Below, in pieces: positions 34,125-43,393 of a stretch of 64,000 nt of DNA. The stretch covers positions 1,798,001 through 1,862,000 of the forward strand of contig OY969798.1 in assembly GCA_963703165.1 (NCBI GenBank). The letters are read 5' to 3'. Positions within the stretch are counted from its first letter, which is position 1. Every line of letters starts with the position of its first letter. A program made the translations under genes and the position numbers. Source of the stretch: JBQTKD01 sp963703165. GTDB taxonomy: Bacteria > Actinomycetota > Actinomycetes > Sporichthyales > Sporichthyaceae. The notes under the pieces were generated by a model. It searched no databases. It was not told the DNA's origin and saw only the letters and a list, made by a program, of their open reading frames with translations.

Positions 34125-35035
34125 CCTACTCGATCGTGGCGCGCGATCCGGAGACCGGCCAGTTGGCGGTCGGCGCTCAGTCGCACTTCTTCGGGGTGGG
34201 CCGCCTGGTCGACTGGGGCGAGGCCGGGATCGGGGCGGCCGCGACGCAGGCGTTCGTCAACGTCGACCACGGCCCGCACGCGATCGAACGGATGCGTCAG
34301 GGCGAGGACCCGCAGGCCGCCCTCGACGCCCTGCTCGGCTCGGACGACAACCGCGCCTACCGTCAGGTCGGCGCGGTCGACGCGCTCGGTCGAGCAGCGG
34401 CCTGGACCGGTGAGAGCTGTGCCCCGACCGCCGGTCATCTGGTCGGCGACGGCGTCACGGTGCAGGGCAACATGCTGGCGACCACGAAGGTGGTCCCGGC
34501 CATGCTCGAGGCCTTCACCTCGACCCGGGGTGAACTGGCCGACCGGGTGCTCGCCGCGATGGTGGCCGCCGAGGACGCGGGCGGCGACGTCCGTGGATCC
34601 CAGTCCGCGGTGCTCCGCGTCTGGTCCCCGACGCGGTCCGCGACGCCGTGGAACGAGGTGCAGATCAACCTGCGGGTCGACGACCACGACGACCCGATCG
34701 GTGAACTGGCCCGGCTGCTCCCGCGGCAACGCGCTTTCGATCTCGTCGGCGGCGTGATCTTCGCGCCGAACCTGACGATCGGGCCCTACGAGGGAGTCAG
34801 CCCGGAACTGCTGGCCGAGAAGCTGTCCGGGCTCGAGGCCGCGGCCGAACTGCTCGGCGCGAGCAACCGGGAGCCGGACTTCTGGCGGGCCGTGCTGCTC
34901 GCCCGCAGCGGGAGCGGCGCCGAGGCACGCGCACTGTTCGACGACCTGTTCGCCTACCGCCCCGGGCTCCGGGGATTCCTCGCCGGTATCGGCCCCCTGG
35001 GCTTCCTGCCCGACGTCGAGACGTACGTCGGATGA
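34121..35035 (+). CDS. DUF1028 (Ntn-hydrolase-like) protein
   Basis: The 304-residue protein begins M-T-Y-S-I-V-A-R-D-P-E-T-G-Q-L-A-V-G, with Thr2 or Ser4 near the N-terminus. A-A-A-T-Q-A-F-V-N and V-Q-G-N-M-L follow, typical of DUF1028, whose fold is like self-processing Ntn hydrolases. The C-terminal third (from ~210) is a separate region with P-Y-E-G-V-S-P-E-L and a helical end, resembling the peptidoglycan-binding-like extension found in some members. Tightly coupled on both sides (ATGA overlaps). The function is unknown; a hydrolase acting on an amide is a reasonable inference from family and context. Confidence 0.85.
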   Translation: MTYSIVARDPETGQLAVGAQSHFFGVGRLVDWGEAGIGAAATQAFVNVDHGPHAIERMRQGEDPQAALDALLGSDDNRAYRQVGAVDALGRAAAWTGESCAPTAGHLVGDGVTVQGNMLATTKVVPAMLEAFTSTRGELADRVLAAMVAAEDAGGDVRGSQSAVLRVWSPTRSATPWNEVQINLRVDDHDDPIGELARLLPRQRAFDLVGGVIFAPNLTIGPYEGVSPELLAEKLSGLEAAAELLGASNREPDFWRAVLLARSGSGAEARALFDDLFAYRPGLRGFLAGIGPLGFLPDVETYVG

Positions 35036-36231
35036 GCGCCCGCGATGCCGTCGACACCGGGCGCTGTGTGGACCTGACCACCGCGATGATCCAGTGCGAC
35101 ACCCGCAATCCACCCGGCAACGAGACGCGGATCCTTCCGCTGCTGAGCGACGTGATGCGCGGACTGGGCGCGACGGTGGAGGTGTTCGAACCCGCGCCGG
35201 GGCGTCCCTCGCTGCTCGCGCGGTACGGCGCGTGCGACGGGAGCCGGCCCATCCTGCTGGTCAACGGCCACGTGGACGTCGTGCCTGTCGACGAGAGCGA
35301 GTGGTCGGTCCCGCCCTTCGCCGGGGTCATGCGCGGCGGCAACCTGATGGGCCGCGGCGCCTGCGACATGAAGGGCGGGATCGCCGCAGCCATCGAAGGT
35401 CTGCGGGCCTGCCGAGACGCGGGCGTGGAGCCGCCCGCCGACCTGGCCTTCCACCTGGTGGCCGACGAGGAGACCGGCGGCGCATTCGGCACGGCCGCGT
35501 TGCTCACCGCGGGGCGGATTGCCGCGGACGCGGCGGTAGTCCCCGAGCCCAGCGAACTCGGCATCGGCGTCGCCGAACGCGGGACGCTGTTCGCCCGCAT
35601 CGAGGTGTTCGGCCGCGCGGGGCACGGCAGCGATCCCGCGGCGGCACGCTCCGCCGTCGCGGACGCCGCCCGGATCACCTCCGCGCTGCACCTCGCGGAG
35701 TTCCCCGGCGACCCGCACCCGTTGCTGGGGCGCCCGACCTGCAACGTCGGGGTGGTGCACGGCGGCACTGCACCGAACATCGTCGCGGGGTTCTGCGAGC
35801 TGCAGGTCGACCGTCGCGTCCTGCCCGGGCAGACGTGCGAGCAAGCCGTGGCGACCTTGCGGGCGTTGATCGACGAACTCGGTGACGTCTCCTACGAGAT
35901 CGGGGTTCTGGGGTTCGCGGAGGCCTCGGAGCTGCCGACCGACGATCCGTTCGTCAGTTACATGCAGGAGATGTGCGCCGGCCCCGACGGACCGGCCCCG
36001 GTGCGCGGGCTCTACCTCGGCACCGACGCGCGATTCCTGCGCAACCAGTTGGGGATTCCGACCGTGATCTACGGCCCGGGTTCGATGAGCGTCGCGCACG
36101 CGGCCGACGAGTTCGTGCCGATCGCGGACCTCACGGCGGCGGCCCGGTCCTTCGCGGGGCTGTTCAGCAGCTTCGGCACTCAGCCCGGCTCGTGGTCCCA
36201 GTCGACGCCCGCCACCCGTGTCGCGAGGTGA
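35032..36231 (+). CDS. M20 family metallopeptidase/deacylase (ArgE/DapE-like)
   Basis: The 399-residue zinc hydrolase has the metal-binding N-G-H-V-D-V-V-P (~80-87), G-R-G-A-C-D-M-K-G-G (~105-114), the catalytic and metal Glu pair in A-D-E-E-T-G-G (~143-149), E-P-S (~171) and the C-terminal His in V-A-H-A-A-D-E. The bridging dimerisation domain contains G-H-G-S-D-P and C-N-V-G-V-V-H-G-G. It cleaves amide bonds of N-acyl or N-carbamoyl amino acids or small peptides. It is the last gene of the rightward run; its last 52 bp overlap the convergent PucR gene. A clear paralog lies at 41952-43214. Confidence 0.92.
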   Translation: MSARDAVDTGRCVDLTTAMIQCDTRNPPGNETRILPLLSDVMRGLGATVEVFEPAPGRPSLLARYGACDGSRPILLVNGHVDVVPVDESEWSVPPFAGVMRGGNLMGRGACDMKGGIAAAIEGLRACRDAGVEPPADLAFHLVADEETGGAFGTAALLTAGRIAADAAVVPEPSELGIGVAERGTLFARIEVFGRAGHGSDPAAARSAVADAARITSALHLAEFPGDPHPLLGRPTCNVGVVHGGTAPNIVAGFCELQVDRRVLPGQTCEQAVATLRALIDELGDVSYEIGVLGFAEASELPTDDPFVSYMQEMCAGPDGPAPVRGLYLGTDARFLRNQLGIPTVIYGPGSMSVAHAADEFVPIADLTAAARSFAGLFSSFGTQPGSWSQSTPATRVAR

Positions 36232-37781
36232 AGCACGAGCCGGTCGTCGGGGTCGTCGAGATCGAGGGTCAGCAGCTTGCGGATCCGCTCGATGCGTTGC
36301 ATCACCGTGTTGCGGTGCACCTGCAGTGACGCGGCCGTGTCGGTGGCCGAGGACTCCCGGTCCAGATAGCGACGCAGGGTGCGGACCAACTCGCCGCTCG
36401 GATCGGCCTCGGTGAGCGGCGCCAGCAGTTCCACGGCCTGCGCGCGCAGCGGGGCGGCGGCGTACCACCCCAGCAGCAGGCGCTTGGCGCTCATCGCCCG
36501 CACGTGCTCGACGATCCCCGCGCCGTCCTCGGTGAGGGCCAGCAGGCAGGCCTGACGGGCCTCGGCGAGTGATTGGGCGATACCCGCGGTGCCGACGTGC
36601 GCGCCCCCGACGCCGGCGCACAGGGACAGTCCCACGTGGTCGGCCTCGACCGCCCGCAGCGCACCCTGCACGGCCCCCACCAGGCCACCGGTGTCCAGGG
36701 CGTCCGTCTCGGTCTCCGCGGTGACCCAGAACGCCCAGCCCTCGGGTCGTTCGACGAGGGTCGTCAGCACCTGTCGCTGAGTCAGTTCCTCCTCGAGCTC
36801 CCGGACCAATTCCCCGTGCGCCGGCGCCGCGGTGGATCGCGAGACCGCGATCTGCACGGCGGTGTGCCAGCCGGCCAACCGCCAGCCCAGGGCGGTCGCC
36901 CGCTCCACCGCGCGGGCCGAGGGCGCTTCGGCCTGATCGAGGATCGCGGCGAGCAGCACGGAGCGCTGCCGACCCTCACGTTCGGAGCGGACGGCGTCGC
37001 TCGACAGGTGCACGGCGAAAGACAGCGCCGCGATGGCCATCGACTGTCGGATCGGGCCGATCAACGCCCGAGTCGCAGTGTTCAACCGGGCGATCAACCA
37101 GTACCCGACGTGGGCGGCGTGGTCGCGTTGCACCGGTTGGAGCAGGGCCACGTCCGCCCCACCGAGGGGGAACGTCGCGGCGCTGGGCCGGGGGCCGAAG
37201 ACATGAGACTGGATCTCGGCCCGGTGCAGCAGTTCGTGGGCGTCGACGTCGCCCGCAACGAACCGTGCCTCGGCGTCGGCCACCGCCACCGCGCCGCCGA
37301 TGACCCGGGCGAGGGTGCGGGCCAACTGCTCCGGGCTCGAGGGCGGGGTGGCGAAGCGGTCGGCCGTCGTCCCGAGAATGCGCAGGCCCGCGATCTCCGG
37401 CGCCCGCACGTACGGGTCGAACATCGCCGCGAGCGCGGCCGGGGCGACACCGTCGGCCACGATCAGCGGCACCGCGAGCTTGTCCGCCAGCCGGCGGGTC
37501 ACCAACGGGACGGGGCGGCGCGGGCGCTGGGCGATGATCCCGGACAGCCCCACGCTGTGCCCCAGACGCAGCACCAGGTCGGTGGCCAGGTCCTCGACGG
37601 CCAGGTGTTCCGGCCCGAAGACCGCCACGCTGTGCCGGGCGAGTTCGCTCACGCCGGCGACCGAGACCGTCGGAACGATCATCCGCACCGGCCGGTCCAG
37701 CCCGCTCTCGCCACCGAGCACGTCGTGCGCGAGCAACCCCATGCCGAGTAACTGACGTACCGTCACGAAGCTGTCGTCCAT
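36180..37781 (-). CDS. PucR-family transcriptional regulator (first copy)
   Basis: The 533-residue protein has an N-terminal PucR-like domain (begins T-V-R-Q-L-L-G-M), a central GGDEF-like region typical of CdaR/PucR proteins, and a C-terminal PucR-type helix-turn-helix: T-L-R-R-Y-L-D-R-E-S-S (~460) and L-Q-V-H-R-N-T-V-M-Q-R-I-E-R-I. Such regulators control purine, allantoin, GABA or glycerate use. The ATG at 37781 is chosen because it shares one base with the stop of the hydantoinase-like gene. It is the last gene of the leftward run and overlaps the M20 gene end. Confidence 0.9.
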   Translation of the reverse strand: MDDSFVTVRQLLGMGLLAHDVLGGESGLDRPVRMIVPTVSVAGVSELARHSVAVFGPEHLAVEDLATDLVLRLGHSVGLSGIIAQRPRRPVPLVTRRLADKLAVPLIVADGVAPAALAAMFDPYVRAPEIAGLRILGTTADRFATPPSSPEQLARTLARVIGGAVAVADAEARFVAGDVDAHELLHRAEIQSHVFGPRPSAATFPLGGADVALLQPVQRDHAAHVGYWLIARLNTATRALIGPIRQSMAIAALSFAVHLSSDAVRSEREGRQRSVLLAAILDQAEAPSARAVERATALGWRLAGWHTAVQIAVSRSTAAPAHGELVRELEEELTQRQVLTTLVERPEGWAFWVTAETETDALDTGGLVGAVQGALRAVEADHVGLSLCAGVGGAHVGTAGIAQSLAEARQACLLALTEDGAGIVEHVRAMSAKRLLLGWYAAAPLRAQAVELLAPLTEADPSGELVRTLRRYLDRESSATDTAASLQVHRNTVMQRIERIRKLLTLDLDDPDDRLVLHLATRVAGVDWDHEPG

Positions 37782-39136
37782 CAGTGATCCCCTCCCCCGC
37801 CGGCCCCGACGGTGAGGATCGGGCCGAGCGACTGCACCCGGATCCGGAGGCAGGACGCGGGGACGTAAGTCATCAACGCCTCGTGCACAGCCGGTTCCCG
37901 CAGCCGCAGGGGATCGGCGCCCGCACGGATCGCGGCCTGCTCGGCCAGCGTCCGGGCCTCGGCGATCACCTCGGCCCGGCTCCGCTCGCCGAGCCAGACA
38001 ATGCGGTCGGTCGACCCGGCCGCCTCCGCCACCGCCGCGCCGATCGCTGCCGCGTACTCGGCATCGGCCGGGCGCAGCACCCGCCCCGGCAGGACCGCGT
38101 CGGGCAACCGCCCGGCGGCGCCGACCAGAACCAGCGGGGCGTCCAGTCCCGCGACAGCGCGCTCGAAGGCAGCTCGCGGCAGGTGGGCCGGGACCTGCGT
38201 GACCCGCAGTTCCCGCAGGTTCGTGCGGATGCCCAGCACCTCGACCCCGCGGCCCGATTCCTGCGGCCACCCTTCGACCTGCGAACTGACCCGCACCCGG
38301 GCGCCGTCGTCGTCCACGACCACCGCGGAGGACTCCCCGGCCAGATGCGCCCCGCCGACCCGGGCCGCACTGTGCAACGCGCCCACCGTGCGCAGCGGAC
38401 GAAGCGCTGCCGCCTGTGCGGGGAACACCGTGCCGTCGCCGCGCAGCAGATACAACTCGTCCGGCAGCCCGCGCGCGGCCAGCACCGCCGCGATCCCCTC
38501 GGTCGCCCGCCGCGCCGCCGGCGCCGCCGCGGCGTCGAGCACCGCCGTGTTCTCGCGTTCCAACAGACCCAATCCGCCGTCCTCGCCGCCGCTGACGACG
38601 GTGACGTCGGGACCCAGCAGGTCACCGAGCACAAGGCTTGCCTGCTCCTCGTGCGCGCGATTGGCCTGGGCGTGGATCGCGGTGACCGCGACCGCGCCGA
38701 CCGTGCCGCGGCACAGCCGACCGAACGCCTCCACCGCGGCGAGGTCGAGGTCACCCGAGGGCCGCCCGTCGTAGCCGTGACCGCCGCGCACCATCGCGAT
38801 CGGGCCGCGCACCGCGTTCGCCAGCGCGGCCGGCCACTGCGTGAACGGTGGGACGGCGGCGCAGGCGGGCGCCCCGATCCGCAGGACGCCCACCGCGGCG
38901 CACTCCTCGGGATGGTGCAGCGGACGGGTCAACGCCGACGTGGCGACCACGACCCGGGCCACCGTGTCCGGATCGGCGGCCGGGCCGAGCAGGTCCAGCA
39001 ATTCCGCGACGGTGTTCGCCACCCCGCCGCCGCTCCTCGACGACGTGGCGCGGCCCAGCACCGCGTCGTCCGGGCCGAGGACCACAGCCGTGGCCCCGCG
39101 TCCACCGATGGCTATCCCCACGCGCCGCTCGGTCAT
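37781..39136 (-). CDS. Hydantoinase/oxoprolinase N-terminal-type (HyuA-like) protein
   Basis: The 451-residue protein has the ASKHA-type nucleotide-binding start R-V-G-I-A-I-G-G-R-G-A-T (~5-16; usually D-x-G-G-T in HyuA). A second phosphate-loop-like V-S-G-G-E-D-G-G-L-G-L-L-E-R-E-N-T lies ~180-196, and L-L-R-G-D-G-T (~223) and H-L-A-G-E-S-S-A-V (~257) further on. It is shorter than full HyuA/oxoprolinase A (~650-700 residues), like the short forms found with DUF917. ATP-dependent opening of a cyclic amide is the family role; the missing Asp of the first loop makes activity uncertain. Overlaps DUF917 by 4 nt and PucR by 1 nt. Confidence 0.75.
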   Translation of the reverse strand: MTERRVGIAIGGRGATAVVLGPDDAVLGRATSSRSGGGVANTVAELLDLLGPAADPDTVARVVVATSALTRPLHHPEECAAVGVLRIGAPACAAVPPFTQWPAALANAVRGPIAMVRGGHGYDGRPSGDLDLAAVEAFGRLCRGTVGAVAVTAIHAQANRAHEEQASLVLGDLLGPDVTVVSGGEDGGLGLLERENTAVLDAAAAPAARRATEGIAAVLAARGLPDELYLLRGDGTVFPAQAAALRPLRTVGALHSAARVGGAHLAGESSAVVVDDDGARVRVSSQVEGWPQESGRGVEVLGIRTNLRELRVTQVPAHLPRAAFERAVAGLDAPLVLVGAAGRLPDAVLPGRVLRPADAEYAAAIGAAVAEAAGSTDRIVWLGERSRAEVIAEARTLAEQAAIRAGADPLRLREPAVHEALMTYVPASCLRIRVQSLGPILTVGAGGGGDH

Positions 39137-40197
39137 GCGGGCACCCGCACACAGTCCAGGTCGATGCCGAACGCGCGTGGCCCGACCCGGGCAAGGCCCG
39201 CGGCGGTATGCCAACGCGGATCGACCGGGCTCGCGACCACATGCACCTGCTGGCCGGCGATCACGTCCGGGGACTGCAGAACGAGCCCGGTGTCCAGGTC
39301 GATCAGATTGATCAGATCCGGCACGGTGACGACCGGGATCCCGTCGTGGGTGGCGACCAGATTCTCGCTCTGGAAGTCGATGCGCATCGAGGAGATTCCG
39401 TCGGCCGACTCGAGGCTCAGCGTGCCCTTGGCGAAGCCGGAGTCCAGGTGCTGCACCACTTCCAGCACCGTCCCGCTGAACACGATCCGCCCTTCGCAGT
39501 GACGCAGGAACTCGCGATAGTTCGCGGCCGGCCCGGGTTCGGTCGCTCGCAGCGCGGCGCCGAGTTCGGCGCACCGGGTCAGGGCTCGACGCGAACCGAA
39601 CTCGATACACGTGGCGACGTCGAGCAGGTAGGCACTGACCATGGCCACCAGCCCCATGCTGGGCAGGCAACTGCGTAACAGCGAACTCGCCGTGGCGTCA
39701 TCGGCGGCGGACAGCACCGCGAGCGATCCGTCGGCGTCGACGACATGGATCGGGGACAACGGGATGCCGGCGAGGGAGAACACCGACATCTCCAGCTTCG
39801 GGAAGCACCGGCGCATACCGTCGACGTCCAGGCACGGCAGACCCAGTTGGGCAGCGACCACCAACGGGAGCGCCGCATTCACCGGTCCGAGTTGGATCGG
39901 TAGGACGCCCACACATTGCCGTCCCGTGCGCGACTCCAGGGCTGCCCGCAGCGTGGTCGCCTCCTCCGCACCGTGGAACCGCTCGATCAGGGTGTGCGGT
40001 GCCCCGGCCGAGACCACCGGCAGGACCAGCCCGTCCGGTGGGAGTTCCTCGGCGTCCACCAAGGGAACCGGACCGTGGCGCTCCAACGCCGCATGCAGCA
40101 TCTGCCGCGGCAGGTACGGATCGCCGCCACCGCCGCTGCCGAAGAACATCGCGCCGTACAGGAGGTCCTCGACGTCGTCCGATCCGATCAGCCGCAC
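39133..40197 (-). CDS. DUF917 family protein
   Basis: The 354-residue protein begins R-L-I-G-S-D-D-V-E-D-L-L-Y-G-A and has the Gly-rich G-S-G-G-G-G-D-P-Y (~21-29) that marks DUF917. Later parts show C-L-D-V-D-G-M-R-R-C-F-P-K (~120-132) and a final P-D-L-I-N-L-I-D-L-D-T-G (~305-316). DUF917 proteins commonly pair with HyuA-like and PucR proteins and are suspected, not proven, to act with them on hydantoin-like compounds. It is coupled to the HyuA-like gene (4-nt overlap). Confidence 0.88.
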   Translation of the reverse strand: MRLIGSDDVEDLLYGAMFFGSGGGGDPYLPRQMLHAALERHGPVPLVDAEELPPDGLVLPVVSAGAPHTLIERFHGAEEATTLRAALESRTGRQCVGVLPIQLGPVNAALPLVVAAQLGLPCLDVDGMRRCFPKLEMSVFSLAGIPLSPIHVVDADGSLAVLSAADDATASSLLRSCLPSMGLVAMVSAYLLDVATCIEFGSRRALTRCAELGAALRATEPGPAANYREFLRHCEGRIVFSGTVLEVVQHLDSGFAKGTLSLESADGISSMRIDFQSENLVATHDGIPVVTVPDLINLIDLDTGLVLQSPDVIAGQQVHVVASPVDPRWHTAAGLARVGPRAFGIDLDCVRVPA

Positions 40198-40219
40198 GTG
40201 ACCTCCCGGTCCGCGTGCG

Positions 40220-41929
40220 TCACGAAGCGGATTCCTGCTCGGTGTGCGCAGTGTCCAGCGCGTCCGGTGTCTGACGGTCCGTCGATTCCGGATCCCCCGC
40301 CCGTAGCCCCGCCTTCAACTCGGGATGCGCGTTGAACACGGCGAGCTGCAGTTCGGCGACCAGGCGCTGGGTCGGGTCCTCGACGTCGACCCCGAAGGCG
40401 TCGCGCATCCGGGTGAGCCGGTACCGCAGCGTGTTGCGGTGGACGTACAGGGTGCGAGCGGCCCCGGTGACGTCGCCGCAGGCATCGAAGTACGCGCGCA
40501 GGCTCGCCAGATACTCGGTACCGCGATCGCGATCACTGACCGCCATGCCCGCGACGCCACCCTGCAGCAACTGAGGACGCGCCAGAATCAGCTCGGTGAA
40601 CTCGGCCATGACAGCTTCGGCGATCGAGTCCTCGAAGGAGATGACCCGGCGCGCCTCGTCCAGCAGCGGGAGGTGCATCAGCCGGTCGATGTCCCGCTTG
40701 GCTTCGGTGACCTGTGCCAGGCCCGCGATCTCCCGGCTGACAGCGGCACGTAGCTCGATCGTCAGCTGCCGGGCGGCCTGGCCCACGATCTCCTTGGCCA
40801 GATCGACGATCGTGCGCGAGGGTTGGTCCTCCACCGCCGGGAACAGCGCGTAGATCGTGCCGTTGGAACTGGTCACCGCGCCCCGGTGGTGGGAGGCCTC
40901 GACCCGCAACGCGACCAGGTCCTCCACCAGCCGCATCGCGACCTGGTCGTCCGGGGCGTCGGCGGGGTCGGCGTGGTCGGGGGCGAACGAGACCAACCGC
41001 GCGCCGACGCCCTGCACGCCGAGACGGGCGGCGATGGCCTCGGGGTTCCCGCGGCCGGAGAGGGCGCTGCGCATCAGGTCGCTGCGCAGCCGTCGCTCGA
41101 GGTCCTCGCTGACCCGGGCGCGCACCAGTTGGACGGCGGCGACGCGCGCGATCTCCGCGAGCAGGTCCTCGGAGTGCTGGTCGAACTCGCGGTCGCCCTC
41201 GATCACCCAGATGTAGCCGAGCACGTCGGTGCCGCCGCGGATCGCGCTGACCAACCGCAGCGCGCCGTCCGGCGGGACCACCCGCAGCGGGCGGAGCGAC
41301 TGTCGCACCCGCGGCAGCAGACCCGTGGTCCAGCACCAGGCCAGGACATCCTTGGGTGGACGCCGTTGCAGGATCGACCGTTGCCGGAGCTCGTCGATCT
41401 GGTACCCGAGGCTGGAGAAGGCGATGACCTCCATCCGCTCGTCGTTGATCAGCACCGGGCCTTCCATCGTCGCGGCGGCCGAGTTGGCCAACGCGAACAG
41501 GTCACCGAAGGCGGCGCCGCGCTCGTTCGTCACGCTGGAGGCGGCCGAGGAGATCGACCGGCGTGCGAGCACGTACAGCTGGTCCCAGGACATCTCGGGG
41601 ACGATGGCGAGGACGGTGGCATCCGCGGCCACGGCCAACGTGCGCAGGTGATCCCGCTCCGCGTCGTCGCCGACCTTGAACGCGACGGTGATGTCCGGGC
41701 CGAGGTGGCGCAGCAACAGTTCCACCGCGGAGTCGTCGACCCGGACCCCGATCGCGAGGACCAGGTCACCGGGGCTGGTCTGGTCCACCGTCGCGGTGTC
41801 GTGGATGAGGACCGCGACCAGGGGCCGGTCCAGGCCGGCCGGGGCGTGCAGCACGTCCACCAGGTCCCCGCCGACCAGGCCGAGGAACGTGTCCAGCGTC
41901 AGCCCGGCACCGGGCGAGGGAGTGGTCAT
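40220..41929 (-). CDS. PucR/CdaR-family transcriptional regulator (second copy)
   Basis: The 569-residue protein has an N-terminal domain (to ~180) unlike the first PucR protein, a GAF-like segment (A-N-S-A-A-A-T-M-E-G-P-V-L-I, ~170-183; E-V-I-A-F-S), a CdaR GGDEF-like region and the C-terminal helix-turn-helix Y-V-H-R-N-T-L-R-Y-R-L-T-R-M. The domain order is that of CdaR-type sensors. It precedes DUF917 by 22 bp and follows the M20 gene by 22 bp in the same direction. With the first copy, two PucR-type regulators are made from one gene run. Confidence 0.9.
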   Translation of the reverse strand: MTTPSPGAGLTLDTFLGLVGGDLVDVLHAPAGLDRPLVAVLIHDTATVDQTSPGDLVLAIGVRVDDSAVELLLRHLGPDITVAFKVGDDAERDHLRTLAVAADATVLAIVPEMSWDQLYVLARRSISSAASSVTNERGAAFGDLFALANSAAATMEGPVLINDERMEVIAFSSLGYQIDELRQRSILQRRPPKDVLAWCWTTGLLPRVRQSLRPLRVVPPDGALRLVSAIRGGTDVLGYIWVIEGDREFDQHSEDLLAEIARVAAVQLVRARVSEDLERRLRSDLMRSALSGRGNPEAIAARLGVQGVGARLVSFAPDHADPADAPDDQVAMRLVEDLVALRVEASHHRGAVTSSNGTIYALFPAVEDQPSRTIVDLAKEIVGQAARQLTIELRAAVSREIAGLAQVTEAKRDIDRLMHLPLLDEARRVISFEDSIAEAVMAEFTELILARPQLLQGGVAGMAVSDRDRGTEYLASLRAYFDACGDVTGAARTLYVHRNTLRYRLTRMRDAFGVDVEDPTQRLVAELQLAVFNAHPELKAGLRAGDPESTDRQTPDALDTAHTEQESAS

Positions 41930-41951
41930 GCACCCTTCCCTCCGTGCGCGG

Positions 41952-43214
41952 TCAGACGAGGCTGGGCACCCCTTCGACGACAGCATCCATGACGGAACTG
42001 CGCACACCATGACTCAACGGCTGCGTTCCTGTAAAGGTCGCGAACAGGTGGGCGTAAACGGCCGCGGCGGTGATCAGCGAATCGACCTCCACGTACTCGT
42101 CGACGGTGTGCGCGACATCCAGTTCACCCGGCCCGAACACCACCGTCGGGATGCCGAGTCGGTTGCGCATGAAGCGTGCGTCGGTGGTGAACGACAGGCC
42201 GGTGACCTCCGGTCGGTGCCCGGTCGACGCCGCGTGCGAACTCGCGACCGTTTCGACGAGGGGATGGTCGGCCGAGATCCCGGACGGCTCGCAGAAGGCG
42301 TCGACGACAAGCTCGTAGTCCGCACCGGGAGCCATCCCGAGGCACGCGATCCGGGCCATGATGCCGAGCACGATGCTCTGCTCGGTCTCCCCCGGCAACA
42401 CCCGTCGGTCGATGTGGAGCTCGCACTCCTCCGGGACCACGTTGGGGCCGCTGCCGCCACGGATCATGCCGACGTTGCACGACGTGGTCCCGAGCAACGG
42501 GTGGGGCGTCTGCGGGAACTCGTTGTCGTGCAGCACCTGGGCGATCGCCGCGGCGGTGAGAATCGCGCTGCGCCCCTTGGACGGCTCGCTCCCGTGCGCG
42601 GGGACTCCCAGCGTGGTGATCCGGGCGAACATCACGCCGCATTCGGCGAGGCACAGCGTCAACCCGGTGGGTTCCGGGTCAAGACACGCGTCGGCGCGGA
42701 TCAGCCCGCGGCGCAACAACTCCGCCGTCCCGAGCTCCCCACCCGCCTCGGAGTCCGCGACGAGGTGGAACGCGACCTCGCAGGGCAACTCGAGGCCGAG
42801 ACCGCGAACGACCTGCAGCGCGGTGATCGCGCTCGCTATGCCGCCCTTCATGTCGGCCGAGCCTCGTCCGTACAGCCGGCCGTCGTGCACCTCGCCGCCG
42901 AAAGGATCGTGCCGCCAGGCGTCCGGTCGGACCGGCACGGTGTCCAGGTGACCGTTGATCAGCAGGACCGGCTTGCCGCTGCGGCTGCCGTCGCCGGTGG
43001 CCACCAGCAAAGATTGTCGCCCGGGCCGCGGCTCGACGACGGCTCCCGGGCCCAGACCCACGCCGTCGAACAACCCGCGGAGGTACTCGACGATCTCCGT
43101 CTCACGACCCGGCGGATTCTCCGAGCGGAGCGCCACCAGGTCCCGGGTCAACGCGACCACGGCGTCGACGTCGAGTGCGGCGCGAATGTCCCGCGCCAGG
43201 TTGACCGGACTCAT
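41952..43214 (-). CDS. M20 family metallopeptidase/deacylase, paralog of the 35032 gene
   Basis: The 420-residue zinc hydrolase has N-G-H-L-D-T-V-P (~90-97), G-R-G-S-A-D-M-K-G-G (~117-126), a variant catalytic motif A-D-S-E-A-G-G (where D-E-E is usual, so the general-base pair is reduced to one Glu here) and V-A-H-T-V-D-E near the end. Several segments match the other M20 gene closely, e.g. I-D-R-R-V-L-P-G-E and R-L-G-I-P-T-V-V-F-G-P-G. It is the first gene of the leftward run, divergent from the substrate-binding lipoprotein. Start ATG at 43214. Confidence 0.9.
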   Translation of the reverse strand: MSPVNLARDIRAALDVDAVVALTRDLVALRSENPPGRETEIVEYLRGLFDGVGLGPGAVVEPRPGRQSLLVATGDGSRSGKPVLLINGHLDTVPVRPDAWRHDPFGGEVHDGRLYGRGSADMKGGIASAITALQVVRGLGLELPCEVAFHLVADSEAGGELGTAELLRRGLIRADACLDPEPTGLTLCLAECGVMFARITTLGVPAHGSEPSKGRSAILTAAAIAQVLHDNEFPQTPHPLLGTTSCNVGMIRGGSGPNVVPEECELHIDRRVLPGETEQSIVLGIMARIACLGMAPGADYELVVDAFCEPSGISADHPLVETVASSHAASTGHRPEVTGLSFTTDARFMRNRLGIPTVVFGPGELDVAHTVDEYVEVDSLITAAAVYAHLFATFTGTQPLSHGVRSSVMDAVVEGVPSLV

Positions 43215-43393
43215 GGGACGAGCGTGCGCCCGCGGTGCCGGACGGGACCACTGGCACTTCGACGAAGCCCGCCTCGATAGTTCGGCGATTCGCCAATGGA
43301 CCCGCCCTTGCCTCCGAACCACGCTGGCGGGTGATGAGCCACGTGCCGCCGAACATGCGGTTCCGAGCTCGCCGAGGGAGAGGAACAAGATCG

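Noticed and set aside
41676..43280. Long plus-strand open frame of 534 codons
   Set aside because: It lies opposite the PucR and M20 genes, is rich in Arg/Gly/His/Asp without domain signatures, and is a typical antisense shadow in high-GC DNA.
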